From Centropus unirufus (taxonomy: Eukaryota; Chordata; Aves; Cuculiformes; Centropidae), in assembly GCA_013397695.1 (NCBI GenBank), contig VYZI01000105.1, forward strand, positions 336,737 to 400,736: 64,000 bases of DNA. Direction: 5' to 3'. Below, one piece after another: positions 1 through 10,804 of this stretch (positions are counted from its first letter, which is position 1; every line of letters begins with the position of its first letter). Position numbers and translations under genes: made by a program. Under the pieces are notes generated by a model that saw nothing but the letters and a program-made list of their open reading frames with translations, had not been told where the DNA came from and did no database searches.

Positions 1-1341
1 CTATATATACTTTTTATATCTGTAATTTTCATTATACGTACAATTCATGTATAAAATTTTGTTTATTATGATTTGTACCTGTCATTGATAGGCGGTCTTA
101 CCCAAGCTAAACCACACTTAATGAAATCATCTATGTATCAAGGGGGCAAATTGTCACTCATGTGCCCTATTGCAGCTATTTCACTCCACAGCTGCCACCA
201 CAAAGATACTGCTATATGGCCCAGTAGGACAGACCTGTGTGAGAACTTTGCAGATAAAAAAAGTGAAGAAATAAGTGCCATGAAAGAGTAGCTCAGGATA
301 CACATGAAAGGAGAAGAGAGGAATTACAGACCTTGTATAATGTTATATGATTATTCTTTTAGTTTCCCCTTAATCATTACCTAAGATAACACAGCATCTG
401 TTTTCCTTCCAAGCTGTCCCTCACCTCAGTTTCATTCTAATTCTCCTTTCTTATTGTACTGTGACTTTTTAGCACCTCTTTATACTGGCAATGAATAGTC
501 TTTATCTGAAAGTATAAACCTACTCTCATCTAATGGATGTATTCATTACTGTATATTATCCTTTAGAAAAAATCAGCAAATAAAACTCAATCTTCAAAAC
601 ACAATACTGTCTCCCTCCTATGTCTCCTTTTCATTGCCTAGCTCTCTCTTTCCTCTCCTTCTGACCTATGCAGAAGCAAGGATCTGTGTAACTAGGGTTA
701 ATTTAACTTTTAATTCTGATGGGTTCTTATTATATAGGAAGCATAACAAATAAGTAGGTGCAAACCATTGCAATTCATAACTGTAATTTGCACCATGTCC
801 TACCCTTTTCGGAATATGAAACTCAAGCAGTTACCAGATGCTTACTGTGAAATGGCACTTTAATCTCTTTCTTTGAAAGCAAGTTCATGACTGTTACAGC
901 TGAGCTGGTTGGATAAAACTTAGAAACACACTCATTAAATTTCCATGTAGCAGTGGATGTTCACTATGGCTTTTTTGTCTTCTGTACATTGCAACACAGG
1001 GAGGCATCATTGAGCCACGAAGTAGAGTTCTTACAATGCCCTGCCCGAGGGAAAAGGATCATGTCAATATTAGACCTTCCAGTAGCTTGTTAAGTCGATA
1101 GGAGAGGGCCAAATCCCAAACAAACCCCAATTAGATTTAGTTTCAAAATGAACGCTTTTTCCTGAACTATCCAGCAGCGCTAGTATGGGCTTCTTTCTTT
1201 GGGAATTTTTTAACCCTGTATTATCTATCATTGTTCCATTGGTCAAGATTTTGATGGTGCTAGTATAGGGAAAACTGCTATCCAAAGATTTGTTCAACCG
1301 GCACATGTAAAGTGTTTGCTAAAAAAATTCCTGTATTTGGT
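1..1341. other. Unique AT-rich DNA, no gene seen
   Basis: No gene, recognisable repeat or RNA was found here on either strand. Open frames are below about 80 codons, carry no domain I recognise, and have no CR1 or LTR hallmarks. The stretch looks like ordinary non-coding vertebrate DNA. Confidence 0.6.
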
Positions 1342-1420
1342 GAATCTTATGATATCTTATGATCTTATGATCATAAGATCTTCTGATCTTAAGATCTTAT
1401 GATCTTATGTCTTTATGACA
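1342..1420. repeat. Cluster of overlapping GATC-centred palindromes
   Basis: This AT-rich block is built from repeated GATCTTAT units and their reverse complement ATAAGATC. Positions 1361-1380 form a perfect 20-base palindrome centred on GATC. CATAAGATCTT (1372-1382) is matched by an exact 11-base inverted copy at 1391-1401, and GATCTTAAGATC (1385-1396) is another perfect palindrome. The units therefore offer several mutually exclusive hairpin or cruciform pairings. It is not part of any transposon I can recognise. The likely origin is local slippage plus inverted duplication of an octamer. Confidence 0.85.
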
Positions 1421-1721
1421 TAAAATAATACTGGCATTGGAAATCTATTATTCTAGAGAGGATAGTTAGTAGCTACATGAATGGGGCAGGTGTCTTTGTT
1501 GTGAAGTTCCTTGCAGCAGCGTCTTTAGCTGGGTTAAAGGAGACTTGAAATAATCAAAATATCCCTGAGGAAAACTAAAGTGCAATACTGAACACCCCAA
1601 CAAAATTTGCTTTTCTGGTCTTGTAAGGGGCAAAGAAACTATTCTGGAGCTACGTTGTGCTGCATAAAGCTTGCATGATAAGTAATAGAACAGGTCTTGA
1701 AGGAAGAAACTGGTGTGAGAC
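1421..1721. other. Unique DNA, no feature seen
   Basis: Short unique stretch between the palindrome cluster and the LTR. No coding sequence or repeat was recognised. Confidence 0.5.
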
Positions 1722-2329
1722 AGTCATGGTTTGACCCCAGCTGGCTATTAAACACCACACAGCTGCTCGCTCAAACCCTACAACAAGATGGGGGAAGAGA
1801 ATCAGAATGGGAAAAGTGAGGAAAACTTGTGGGTTGAGATAAGAAGAGTTTATTAACTGCACTATAGTAATGATAATGATGAAAATGATGATCATAATAC
1901 TATTAGTAGTAATAATAATAATGATAATAAAAATAAAGGGAAAGTAACAAAGGCAGAGAAATAATACCCAAGAAAGACAAGTGATGACTGCTCAGCAACA
2001 ACAGATCAATGTCTAGCCAGTCCCTGAGCAACAGTTTCCTGGCCAGCCTTCTCCCTAATTTTATTGCTGAACGTCATATGGTACGGAATATCACCTTGGT
2101 CAGACAGGATGAGCTGTCGCAGCTCTGTCCTAGCTTCTCAACCACCTTCAGCCTACTCATTGACAGGGCAATGTGAGAAGCAGAGAAAGCCTAGATGCTG
2201 TGTAAGCACTGCTCAGTAATTGAAGAAGCATCCCTGTACTATCAACAATGCTTACAGTAAAAATCCAAACCTTAGTCCATACCAGTTGCTATGAAGAATA
2301 TTAACTATATCCCGGCCAAAACCAGCACA
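1722..2329 (-). mobile_element. Solo LTR of an avian ERVL-like endogenous retrovirus
   Basis: Read on the minus strand, the element begins TGTGCTGGTTTTGGCCGGGA (from 2329), runs through a block that includes AGCAGTGCTTACACAGC, and ends GGGGTCAAACCATGACT near 1722. This layout matches a solitary LTR type that is common in birds, with a TGTG start and a near-canonical terminal ACA (here mutated). A polyadenylation signal AATAAA lies on the minus strand at about 2065-2060 in the context CAGCAATAAA. An AT-rich simple region at about 1866-1938 (TAATGA/TAA units) sits where related LTRs also carry one. No internal retroviral genes flank it and no clear target-site duplication remains, so it is an old solo LTR. 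Orientation and family come from memory of the consensus, and the family name is unverified. Confidence 0.8.
1866..1938. repeat. Imperfect trinucleotide AT-rich simple repeat inside LTR
   Basis: The stretch is a run of TAA, TGA and GAA-like triplets: ATGATAATGATGAAAATGAT, followed by AGTAGTAATAATAATAATGA and further A/T-rich units. It lies within the solo LTR and is interrupted, so it is probably an old low-complexity part of the LTR and not a freshly expanded microsatellite. Confidence 0.75.
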
Positions 2330-5300
2330 GATGTCTGCTTTCTGGAAGTTCTGATGGCAAAGGTAAGACATATGAAGCTTCTCTTCTGAGCTTCTGAGGT
2401 TCGAATAGGGATGAGAAACCAATTGCACTTTATTTGGGGACAAGTGAGAATTGCAAATTAAAAAAGTTAGGATAAAGAAAAGAGAGAGGCCAAAGCAGCA
2501 AGACCCTACTCCTTGAAATGTTACATCCAGGAAGGGCTGCAGGGGTGAAAAGCTGCCACTTAGCTAAAGCATTTGGCAGAAGAAGCAGTCTTCCTTTGTA
2601 TATTCACAAGACAATGTGGGCATCCCCTGGCGAAAATAATTATAAAAAATATTAATTCAGATCAGCAGCCTTTTCTTTCAGTCCTGTCTTCCTTGTCACT
2701 GAATCCTTATTATGAGTATTTCAGCAGTCGAAAATATTCAAATGAGTGTTTCATGCCTGACTGCCTAAAAAAATCATATTTTCATCAAAACTGCCTATGT
2801 TCTCCTCCAAACCCCATTCTATTCCCTTGGAAGTTTAGTTCTAAGTTGCTTTTGAAAGTAAAATTCAGTCAACTCAGCCACATGGACCTTGCATAGCAGA
2901 CTGAAGCTATAACAAATAGCCCTCATGTTTGCGCAATGAACATTTCAGACTCTTACACTAAATACAATCCAGGAATCTGTATTCAAACCTCTCTTCCTTG
3001 GTCTTTCATCTACATTATTTTATAAAACCCACCACTACAGTAAGGAATACAAACTATATTTCTTTTGGAATGCCCCCATTTTGTGATTTGAGACAGTTTT
3101 ACTTTACCTCAGGAGCACGTATTTAAAAAGAGATTGAAAACTATTTATTTGAAGTGTACTTGTTGAGATTGGTTTATTTTGTTCCCTTTCTGGCAGCACA
3201 AATAAACTATATAATCCATCTGCAGAAAAAAAATTCTAGTGATAGCTTTATTTAGCAGTCTTTTTTGCAAAATCCACTTCCTTTACAAATCAGGATATGT
3301 TTTTTTTTATGAGGTCTTCAGATAGTATATCCAAAATTTTAGATGTTTAAATAAAGAAAAATCAGGAATCTTCATCTCCTCACACCCTTCGTATTTTCCT
3401 TCTTCACCTCTGACTTTTTCTTACCAACAAATGTAATTATTGAAAGAGCCGTAATAAAGTGCATTGTTTTTTTTTTAAATGATAAGGTTATGTCTTAAGG
3501 TATTTCTTAAGACTAAATTTCCACATAAAGTCACATTCAAAGTGAAATTTCTGTATTTCTCTTCCCTTTAGACAGTAATTTGTGAGAAGGGAAAAATAGG
3601 AAAAGTAATATGATATGAGACACTCTGGAAAGAAAAAACCTGTGATCTTGGCACAAGTCGAGTAAATCTGAATTCAATTTAACAGTTCTACCTATTGCCA
3701 GTGGGAAGCATCAGGATGAATTTTAGCTGCTTGATGGAATTAAAACCCCGGTTACCTCCTCTCCATGGTTATTTTAGCCTAAGTTAAGGTTTTTCCCCTC
3801 TTGATAGCATTCATGACATAAGAAAATTTATCTCTGCTCTGACAAAACAGAAAAGGGGAAATAATAGAGCTTTACCAGGTCCTCTCTGGGGTCTAATCAT
3901 TTTTTCTACAATCATTTTCTACTTTCAGTACATTTATTTCCTCCCCAGGATTTTTGTCCCACCTTTCACTGCTGATTTCCCTGAAATATTGCAGAGCTTG
4001 GTAACCTCTCTCTCATCATCAGTCTTCATCTCCTGCATCCCCAAGGGCTTGCTACAGCTTGAAATGGACTTCCTCCAACCTTCAGAGCACATAATATGAC
4101 ATGAACCATTTGAAAGCTGGCTAAGGTGCAGGACTAATAGAGTCAATATATTATCACATGATGAAGTCAGGGTACCAAGGTAGTACCCTGATGTAAAACC
4201 TGGGATACCACAACTTTAGGTCAGATATTGAGGAATACAGCTGACCTGCACACCTCCTGAAACGTTCTAAGCCTAAAACAGTAGTGGAACTGTACAGACA
4301 AATTTTGCTCTCTGCTATACCCAATTTCAAATTTGCAAAAATAAATATTCAAGTCCACTTGAAAAATATTTTTTTTTCTACCCCAGGGGATGCTAAGGTG
4401 TTTAATCAGAGTAAGCTGCTGCTTGTTACCTTGAATGCTGTAAAGTTTATCACTCTTATCAAGGTGAAAGGAATTTCTCCCAATTAAATAACTGAATTCA
4501 ACAAAGCCAATCTGGAGTTTCCTACCCCAGGGAGAGCAGAAGTTAGCAAAATTATTTGTTTCACTTTTCCAATTGGCCTTTGCCATACTAAGTTTCCAAC
4601 TTGGTGTTGGAGTGACTGCTCCTCTAGGCTACAACAAAATGATGAGGCCACTGGGAAAGAAAAGATTGAGTAGGCTTGGAGTAGATTATCATTATTTACT
4701 ACTTACTCTGAACCATATATAAAATTTTATTTTTTTAGTAAGAAACAGAAATAAGTAACTCTCTGCTCTGAACTATTGTCACTTAAGCGACATATGCTCA
4801 TATGTTTATTTTTATGTTTTTGTTATTGTGTGACAGGATACCACATTTCAGAGAATCTTCTGGTATCCAATTCAGCATAATGGCTTTATAATACTCTACT
4901 TGTGTTGTTGGCCAGTGGGATATCTTGTTGAAATGACAGGGCTGACAGCTCTGGGCTAAAAACCTGCTGCATACTTATAATGAAGAAATTCAACAGGTCC
5001 CCAGAGTCTTGTGGATCTGTGAGCACAGAGAGGAAATGATCAGAAGGGAAACTAATAGCAACAACAGCATGGTTTCTTCAGTGCAATGTCTCAAGTTCTC
5101 AAATGAGATGTTCAGCTGAGGTCTACAATGTGAAGACTGAATCCAGTGGATATTTTGTTGGATATGTTTTACTGTGTGCTAGGTCAAATTTGTAACGTTT
5201 ATATGTATATGTAGAGATGGATACATACATGTGCTGCACGTGTATATGCAGCACATAAAATATTTTTGCATATGTTTCTACCTGGGCATCACTTGGGCAG

Positions 5301-7904
5301 GATTGTGTAATATAGAGGATCAGACTTTGACCCCGTATTTTCATTCTCAAAACAGCTGAATTATACCATGAGATAAGCTGTAATGGCAAACTAATAATGT
5401 TTGTGGAAGAGCTCCAGGACCTTGCAGAAGACACCTAAGGTGTTCTCAGAGACTGGAACTTCATCCACAGACAGAAATACCAGCGATGCGCTGTCCAGCT
5501 TGTTGACACAAAGCTAATCTGATCCACAGCCATGGCAAAATTAAAAAATGCCAAGCAGATGTTACTTTCCATCTCAGGTTTGTCCCTGCTACAGTTTTGG
5601 CCCTCGTTTCAAATAATAATTCTACCTCTACGCTTGCAAAACCATTTTTTAATCCTTCCAAATTCTCTATTATTCTGCAACTCAGAAAACTTTAGAACAC
5701 ATTGCTTGTCAGCACATTACAAGTCTTTAATCTCCAGATAAACAATCGCTTCTCATCTTTACCTGGTCTCCATCTCTAGCTATTTGTCATTTATTAACAA
5801 CCCAGTCTCTTGGATATCTCCAGGAGAATAACTTTTTTTATTTATTTAACTTTTTTATTTGATGTTTATGCAGCATTTAGCACTAAGACTTTGTCCCAAG
5901 ATTGGTATTCTGAGTTAGTGCAGACAATGTCTCTTGTTGATCTTAGCGGCAGTACAAGGGATAAAAATTCAGTAGAGAGCTCCCTTTTTCTGCTTCTTCT
6001 GCTTGACTTCCTACCAAAACTTTATTTTTCATAAGGGTCTTTGCAGCCAGACTTGTGTCTCTTAAAAGCTATTTTTTTCTGAGCTACTCAACACAGGCTT
6101 CTGAGTCAGCATAAAATTTTGTTTTGGGATATCCCTGCCTTTAAATGTAAGTCTAGATAGGGAGAGAACACCAGAGAAGGATTTGGCCCCAGAGACATAG
6201 ACAGATCTTCAATCGATCTTTTCTTTCATTTTGATGCTTTTTCTGCTGAGTAAAATGAGCTGAAGATTGTCTGATCAGAGCAGACTCAAAGGCACTAAAA
6301 CCACTCTGCTCAGGGCAGAAAGATTCAAATTTCAATAACCAAGCCTCTAATACAGGGATCCAAACCCTAAGTACAAGGGGCTCAGGCAACTGAGAAGAAA
6401 TTAGTTATAGAAATATTACACTTTTTTGTTTCTACTTCTTGGTTTTCTTGATTCTTTTCTCAAACAAAGTGGAATATTCTTACAGATGAAAACTCTCATG
6501 CAGCTGTGAAATTATAGCCAATTTTGTGAGAAATATGATAAGGTCACAAAAAGTCTCATTCAGAAGATGAGGTTTCAGTTTTGTTTTACTCTTGAGATAC
6601 ATCGTACCAGAGCAGACTGTTTGGCTCTATTTCCTTCCCTGTACCATGGATTTCTTGTAGGTGAGATGACTGCTTAGCTCTTAGATTAGACTAAAGGTAT
6701 GAGCTTGTTTCTGACTGATGATCAAGGAAAAAAAAAATACAGCTTTTCAACGCCTTGCATCAGATTTAAATTCAGAGTCAGCAGTAAAAGAGAGATGTTC
6801 AGAAAGCAGGAAAAAAGATTCTGTACACCTAATTGCAACATTATCCAGTGAAATATTAGCAAATTTATTGGGCTTTTTCTATTTAAAAAAAAAATCAAAG
6901 GAAGTTCATTGTGCTCTGTAATCCTACTTAAATATTCATCATGTTGTTAATGAACCACATTCATTTTTAAAATGTTCAACCTGAGACGCCATCTAACATG
7001 ATTTGATAATAATATAATTTCTGTATAACCATAAAAGGGACAAGAACAGTAAAAATAATTGTATCTCTAAACATCCTACCCAGTTTTCTCCTGACTAATG
7101 AGCAGCTGTTTTTCATTAGCAGCATCGTTTTATCTCTAGCCTATCAACCTGCACAGCTGGGCATATTAGAAATAGCTCAGTGCACTGTGGAACGTATGTT
7201 TCTTAAATTGCAGAAACAAATGAGAATGAGGTATTGCAGTTTTTTTAAAAAAAAATGGTTCAGGGCTGATTTCTCTCACAATCTCTATTATTCACCATGG
7301 TGTAATATTTGGAGGCTTGATGAGGGAATGGGATATTACTGCTGTGTCTGCCGTAGAAATACAGAAAAAAATTCCTGCCTTGCATTGCTTACACTACAAA
7401 GAGCAGAAACTGAGTCACAGGGAGCTGAAAGACTCTGCTCAAGGTTGTGCAGCAAGTAAAGAGTATCAGCTAAAGCAGAAATTGTTGCATCTCCAGGTCC
7501 CAGGCCTCTACCCTATCCATCATGCTGTATTAACCAGCAAATCAGTTAAAGGAAGACTAACGGGTGAGTTTGGATTTTGAACAGTGTGAAACAAAACAGA
7601 GCCTGGTCCTAACTATTTGTTTGTCATTTTGCAACTTTCCAGGGAGTTACAACTGATGTCCAACAGATTCCAACTAAATAAGACTTCTTTTATAGTTCTC
7701 ATAGACTCATTTGGCTCCTATCTTGCAAAATAGAGAAACAAAGCCTAAGGCCAACTTCATATTAGAAAAAATGATTTTGAAAAATTGAAGTTAGGAGATC
7801 CTATATCATTCTTATTTATTTGCTCTGGGTTTTTTTTGTTGATTTCTCCTTTGCCTCCCTTAGGACTTGTAACTGTGCAGGCTATTCAAAGGAGGCCACT
7901 AGGG
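2330..7904. other. Long unique AT-rich stretch, no gene seen
   Basis: About 5.5 kb with no recognisable gene, transposon or RNA. The open frames (up to about 120 codons on either strand) overlap each other in several frames and show no domain, signal peptide or splice context. Short A and T runs are scattered through it. A small inverted repeat, GGATACCA...TGGTATCC with a 17-base loop, lies at 4836-4868 and is probably incidental. Decayed repeats too old to recognise by eye could be present. Confidence 0.55.
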
Positions 7905-8175
7905 TTCATAAAATCATAATATGGTTTGGGTCGTGAAGGACATTAAAGATCATTCACTTCCAACTCCCTGACATGGGCAGGGACCTCTCCCATGGATCAG
8001 GTTGCTCACAGCCTCATTGAACCTGGCCTTGAACATCCTAAGTGACGGAGCATTTTATACTCTCAGGAAAGAATTTTTTCCTAATATCTCACCTAAATTT
8101 TCCCTCTTTCAGCTTAAAACTATTGCCCTTTGTCATATCCCTACACTTTCTGATAAAGAGCCCTGTAAAAGACAG
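7905..8175 (-). mobile_element. CR1 LINE fragment, 3' end, antisense
   Basis: Reading left to right gives the reverse complement of a CR1 3' region. A decayed tail, TTCATAAAATCATAATATGG, is followed by the reverse of the GGTCCCTTC block and then GGATCAGGTTGCTCA. Next come GAACCTGGCCTTGAACAT, AAGAATTTTTTCCTAATATC, CCCTCTTTCAGCTTAAAAC and CTGATAAAGAGCCCTGTAAA. These follow the usual CR1 3'-UTR order. The copy is 5' truncated, as is typical for CR1, and its 5' (right) boundary is approximate because identity fades after about 8175. A 151-codon plus-strand frame crossing it is a shadow. Confidence 0.85.
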
Positions 8176-10211
8176 TGTGCTCCTTGGCATGGGTCTGAAA
8201 AACAGGGTGTGGTTCTCTTTGTCTTCTTTTCTTGTTGGCTTCCTTCGACCAAAACTATTAAAATACCAGATGAAATAGGTTCTGAAAAACATGAAATAAT
8301 AACTGTAACACAACTCCACAAAAAAGCACTGATTGGTTTTTCTGCAGTGACTATTATAATGCCAGGAACTCGCAAGAAATGGGTTTTCATGATGCAGCTG
8401 CCTTTAAATTTGTCAGCAACACAAGCCGTAAAAGTTCAGGAGTGGATTCCATTATAGGTACTTGATTAACTAGGATTGTAGAAACTCTTGTTGGTTAAAA
8501 CATTATGAAACCCTGTTACTTAGATGATAGGAAGTTTGCGGCTGTTGATTGTGGTAATAGTAAAGTGCAGAGTTAAGCTCTAACAACACTAAAAATATGG
8601 TAAAGTGATGCAAAAATACCGATGTATATTTGATTGCTGCAGCCAATAGGAACTACACACAGGTCTATTAACCAATGACTAAGTGATGTTCTGAAACATG
8701 ATTATGTTAAGTAAATCAAATAAAGTAGAAAAAGAAAGGTCTCTGATGCTTTCCCCAGATGTTGTCTATGGATGTCATAACATTCTGCTCTTATCAGGCT
8801 GTTAGAGGAAATAAACTGTAAAACTGTTTTAAATTTTAACCATAAAATGTGCCTATTACTTTTTGAGATATAAACTGATGATTTTCTGTAATGAGTGTTT
8901 GGTGAAAGGAAGCTACCATTGCAACGTATACTGCTATCCAACCCTCCAAATTCTTTATTATGATAAAGAAAAACTGTTTATTATCCTTAAAAAGAAGCAA
9001 TTCTACCTTAGCCCTAATGTAGAACAGTCCCCATGAGCAACACTTCTAGCTGTCTCTTATCAATCACATGCCTCTGTTTTTGTGTTTGTGAGATAGCAAT
9101 CGCATCTTCATTTGATACGTAGAGCTGTTGTGAGTCACTAAGTCTGGAAAAGATCTGGACTTTCAACTATTTTTGAACAGAAAATTGTTGCTACCAAGAG
9201 AACCAATAAAACATTAAACTCCTCAGTGTTGTTTATTAATGTATCCTGCTTGGGAAACTGGCTTTTTATTTGGTAAGTCATGTTTGACAAGCCCTGCTGT
9301 GCAGGAGGATCCCATCATTGTTAAATTGGATGACCCCTCTGGAAACGTGAATTCAGGCAGGTTATAATAACAGCCCAAGGAATGGCTGGTAACATACACT
9401 ATGTGTAGAGAAACTGTACTAATTTTCCTGGAAATGAATGGGTAGCAGTAAATATCCCTCCACTTCTGGGACTGTAAGAGCAGGAAAGCCTCCCAACAAT
9501 AATTATGGAGCACCTATTGAAATATTTCTACTAAGACTTAAGGAAATGCTACATGATTCTCCTTGCAACATGTAGATAATCCATATTAACTGTCTCCAAG
9601 CAGTTTAATTGTGCCCTATCCTCCACAGAAATAATTTTCTGTGCCCTGGGAACTAAACTGGGATCCAAACAATCCCCGAAAAGGCAGTGGTTTAATATCA
9701 GGCAGTTTGCATAGAATTAAATAAAACAGTGGAATAGTCAAATAAAGCCTCCTCTTATCAACGTGGATGTGATTCTGCTACAGATCACAGCACTGGAGGG
9801 AGTCACTGAGGCTCAGAAATTCAGATTACAGAATTAATTCTTCACTTAAAAGAAACCTCAGGATAACCCTGGTCATGTTTAATAGTATTGTAGCCAATGC
9901 TAAATGTGGTCAACAGTGGTCCAGGCAAGTTCCGAAAACGTCCAAGGGTGCAGATTCCATTGTGCATCTGGCAACCTGTCTCAGTGTTGCCTTTCCACCT
10001 AGTGAAGCAGTTTTACTTTCCTTATATCCAATGCCAGCCTTCCAGGCTAACCAGAAATCCTCCCAACATGCTCCAGTATTCATTTCAGCGTGGTCACAAG
10101 GAGGGCACACCATTGTCTTGCAGTCAACCTCACACGCGGTGATACTACCAGGTACTTCTCTGTGGAGTTGCTACTCCAGCAGCTGATTCCCAGCCTGCTC
10201 AGGTGCATGGG
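8176..10211. other. Unique DNA, no gene seen
   Basis: No gene or repeat was recognised in this 2 kb. Frames up to about 100 codons occur near 9.2-10.2 kb on both strands and overlap in different frames without any recognisable domain, so I treat them as chance. Confidence 0.5.
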
Positions 10212-10804
10212 TGTACTGGTTTGGGTTAGAAAAAAATTTCTTTATAGTAGCATGTATGTAGTTATGTTTCAGATCTGTGATGAAGACAGAGTTGATAACA
10301 GAAGGATGTTTTAGTTATTGCTGAGCAGCTCTTACAAAACATCTAAGACTTTTCTGCTTCTCATGCTGCCCTGCCATTGAGTAGGCTGGGGGCACACACA
10401 GGGGCACAGTTGGGATGGGTGACCTCACCAAGCAAATAGATATTACGTACCATACGACATTGTACTCAGCAAGAAAGCTGGGGGAAGCAGAAAGAAGGGA
10501 GGATATTCAGCCTTATGACATTTGTCATCGCAAGTCACTATGAATGAAGTTACACAATGGAGCTCTGCTTTCCTAAAGATGGCTGTGAAACTGCTTGCTG
10601 AAGGGAATAGTGAATTAATTCCTTATTTTGCTTTGCTTGAAAAGCACTGTGTTTGGGCACAACTTTTGCTTTAATTATTCAAATGTCTTTATCTCAACCC
10701 ATGAGTTTTCCACACTTTTGCCATTCCAATTCTTCCGCATCCCACTGGAGAGGAATGAATGAGTGACTGTGTGTGGATTAGGTGTCTACTGTGGTTAAAA
10801 CACA
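10212..10804 (+). mobile_element. Solo LTR, same avian ERVL-like family as the one at 1.7-2.3 kb
   Basis: The element starts TGTACTGGTTTGGGTTAGA and proceeds through TTTTAGTTATTGCTGAGCAG, GAGTAGGCTGGGGGCACACA, TACGTACCATACGACATTGT and AGCAAGAAAGCTGGGGGAAG. It then continues with TCTTTATCTCAACCCATGAG and ends GTGGTTAAAACACA. This is the same block order as the 1722-2329 LTR in the opposite orientation. The polyadenylation hexamer is degraded to AAGAAA at the CAGCAA(T/G)AAAGC site. Both ends keep TG...CA-type termini, so it looks near full length. No internal retroviral genes adjoin it and no target duplication was identified, which fits an old solo LTR formed by recombination. Confidence 0.85.

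Noticed and set aside
4836..4868. Small inverted repeat GGATACCA/TGGTATCC as a transposon end pair
   Set aside because: The arms are only 8 bases with a 17-base loop and no target duplication; probably incidental.
8002..8457. 151-codon plus-strand open frame
   Set aside because: Its first part reads through an antisense CR1 copy and the remainder shows no domain; several other frames are open in the same place. It is treated as a chance frame.
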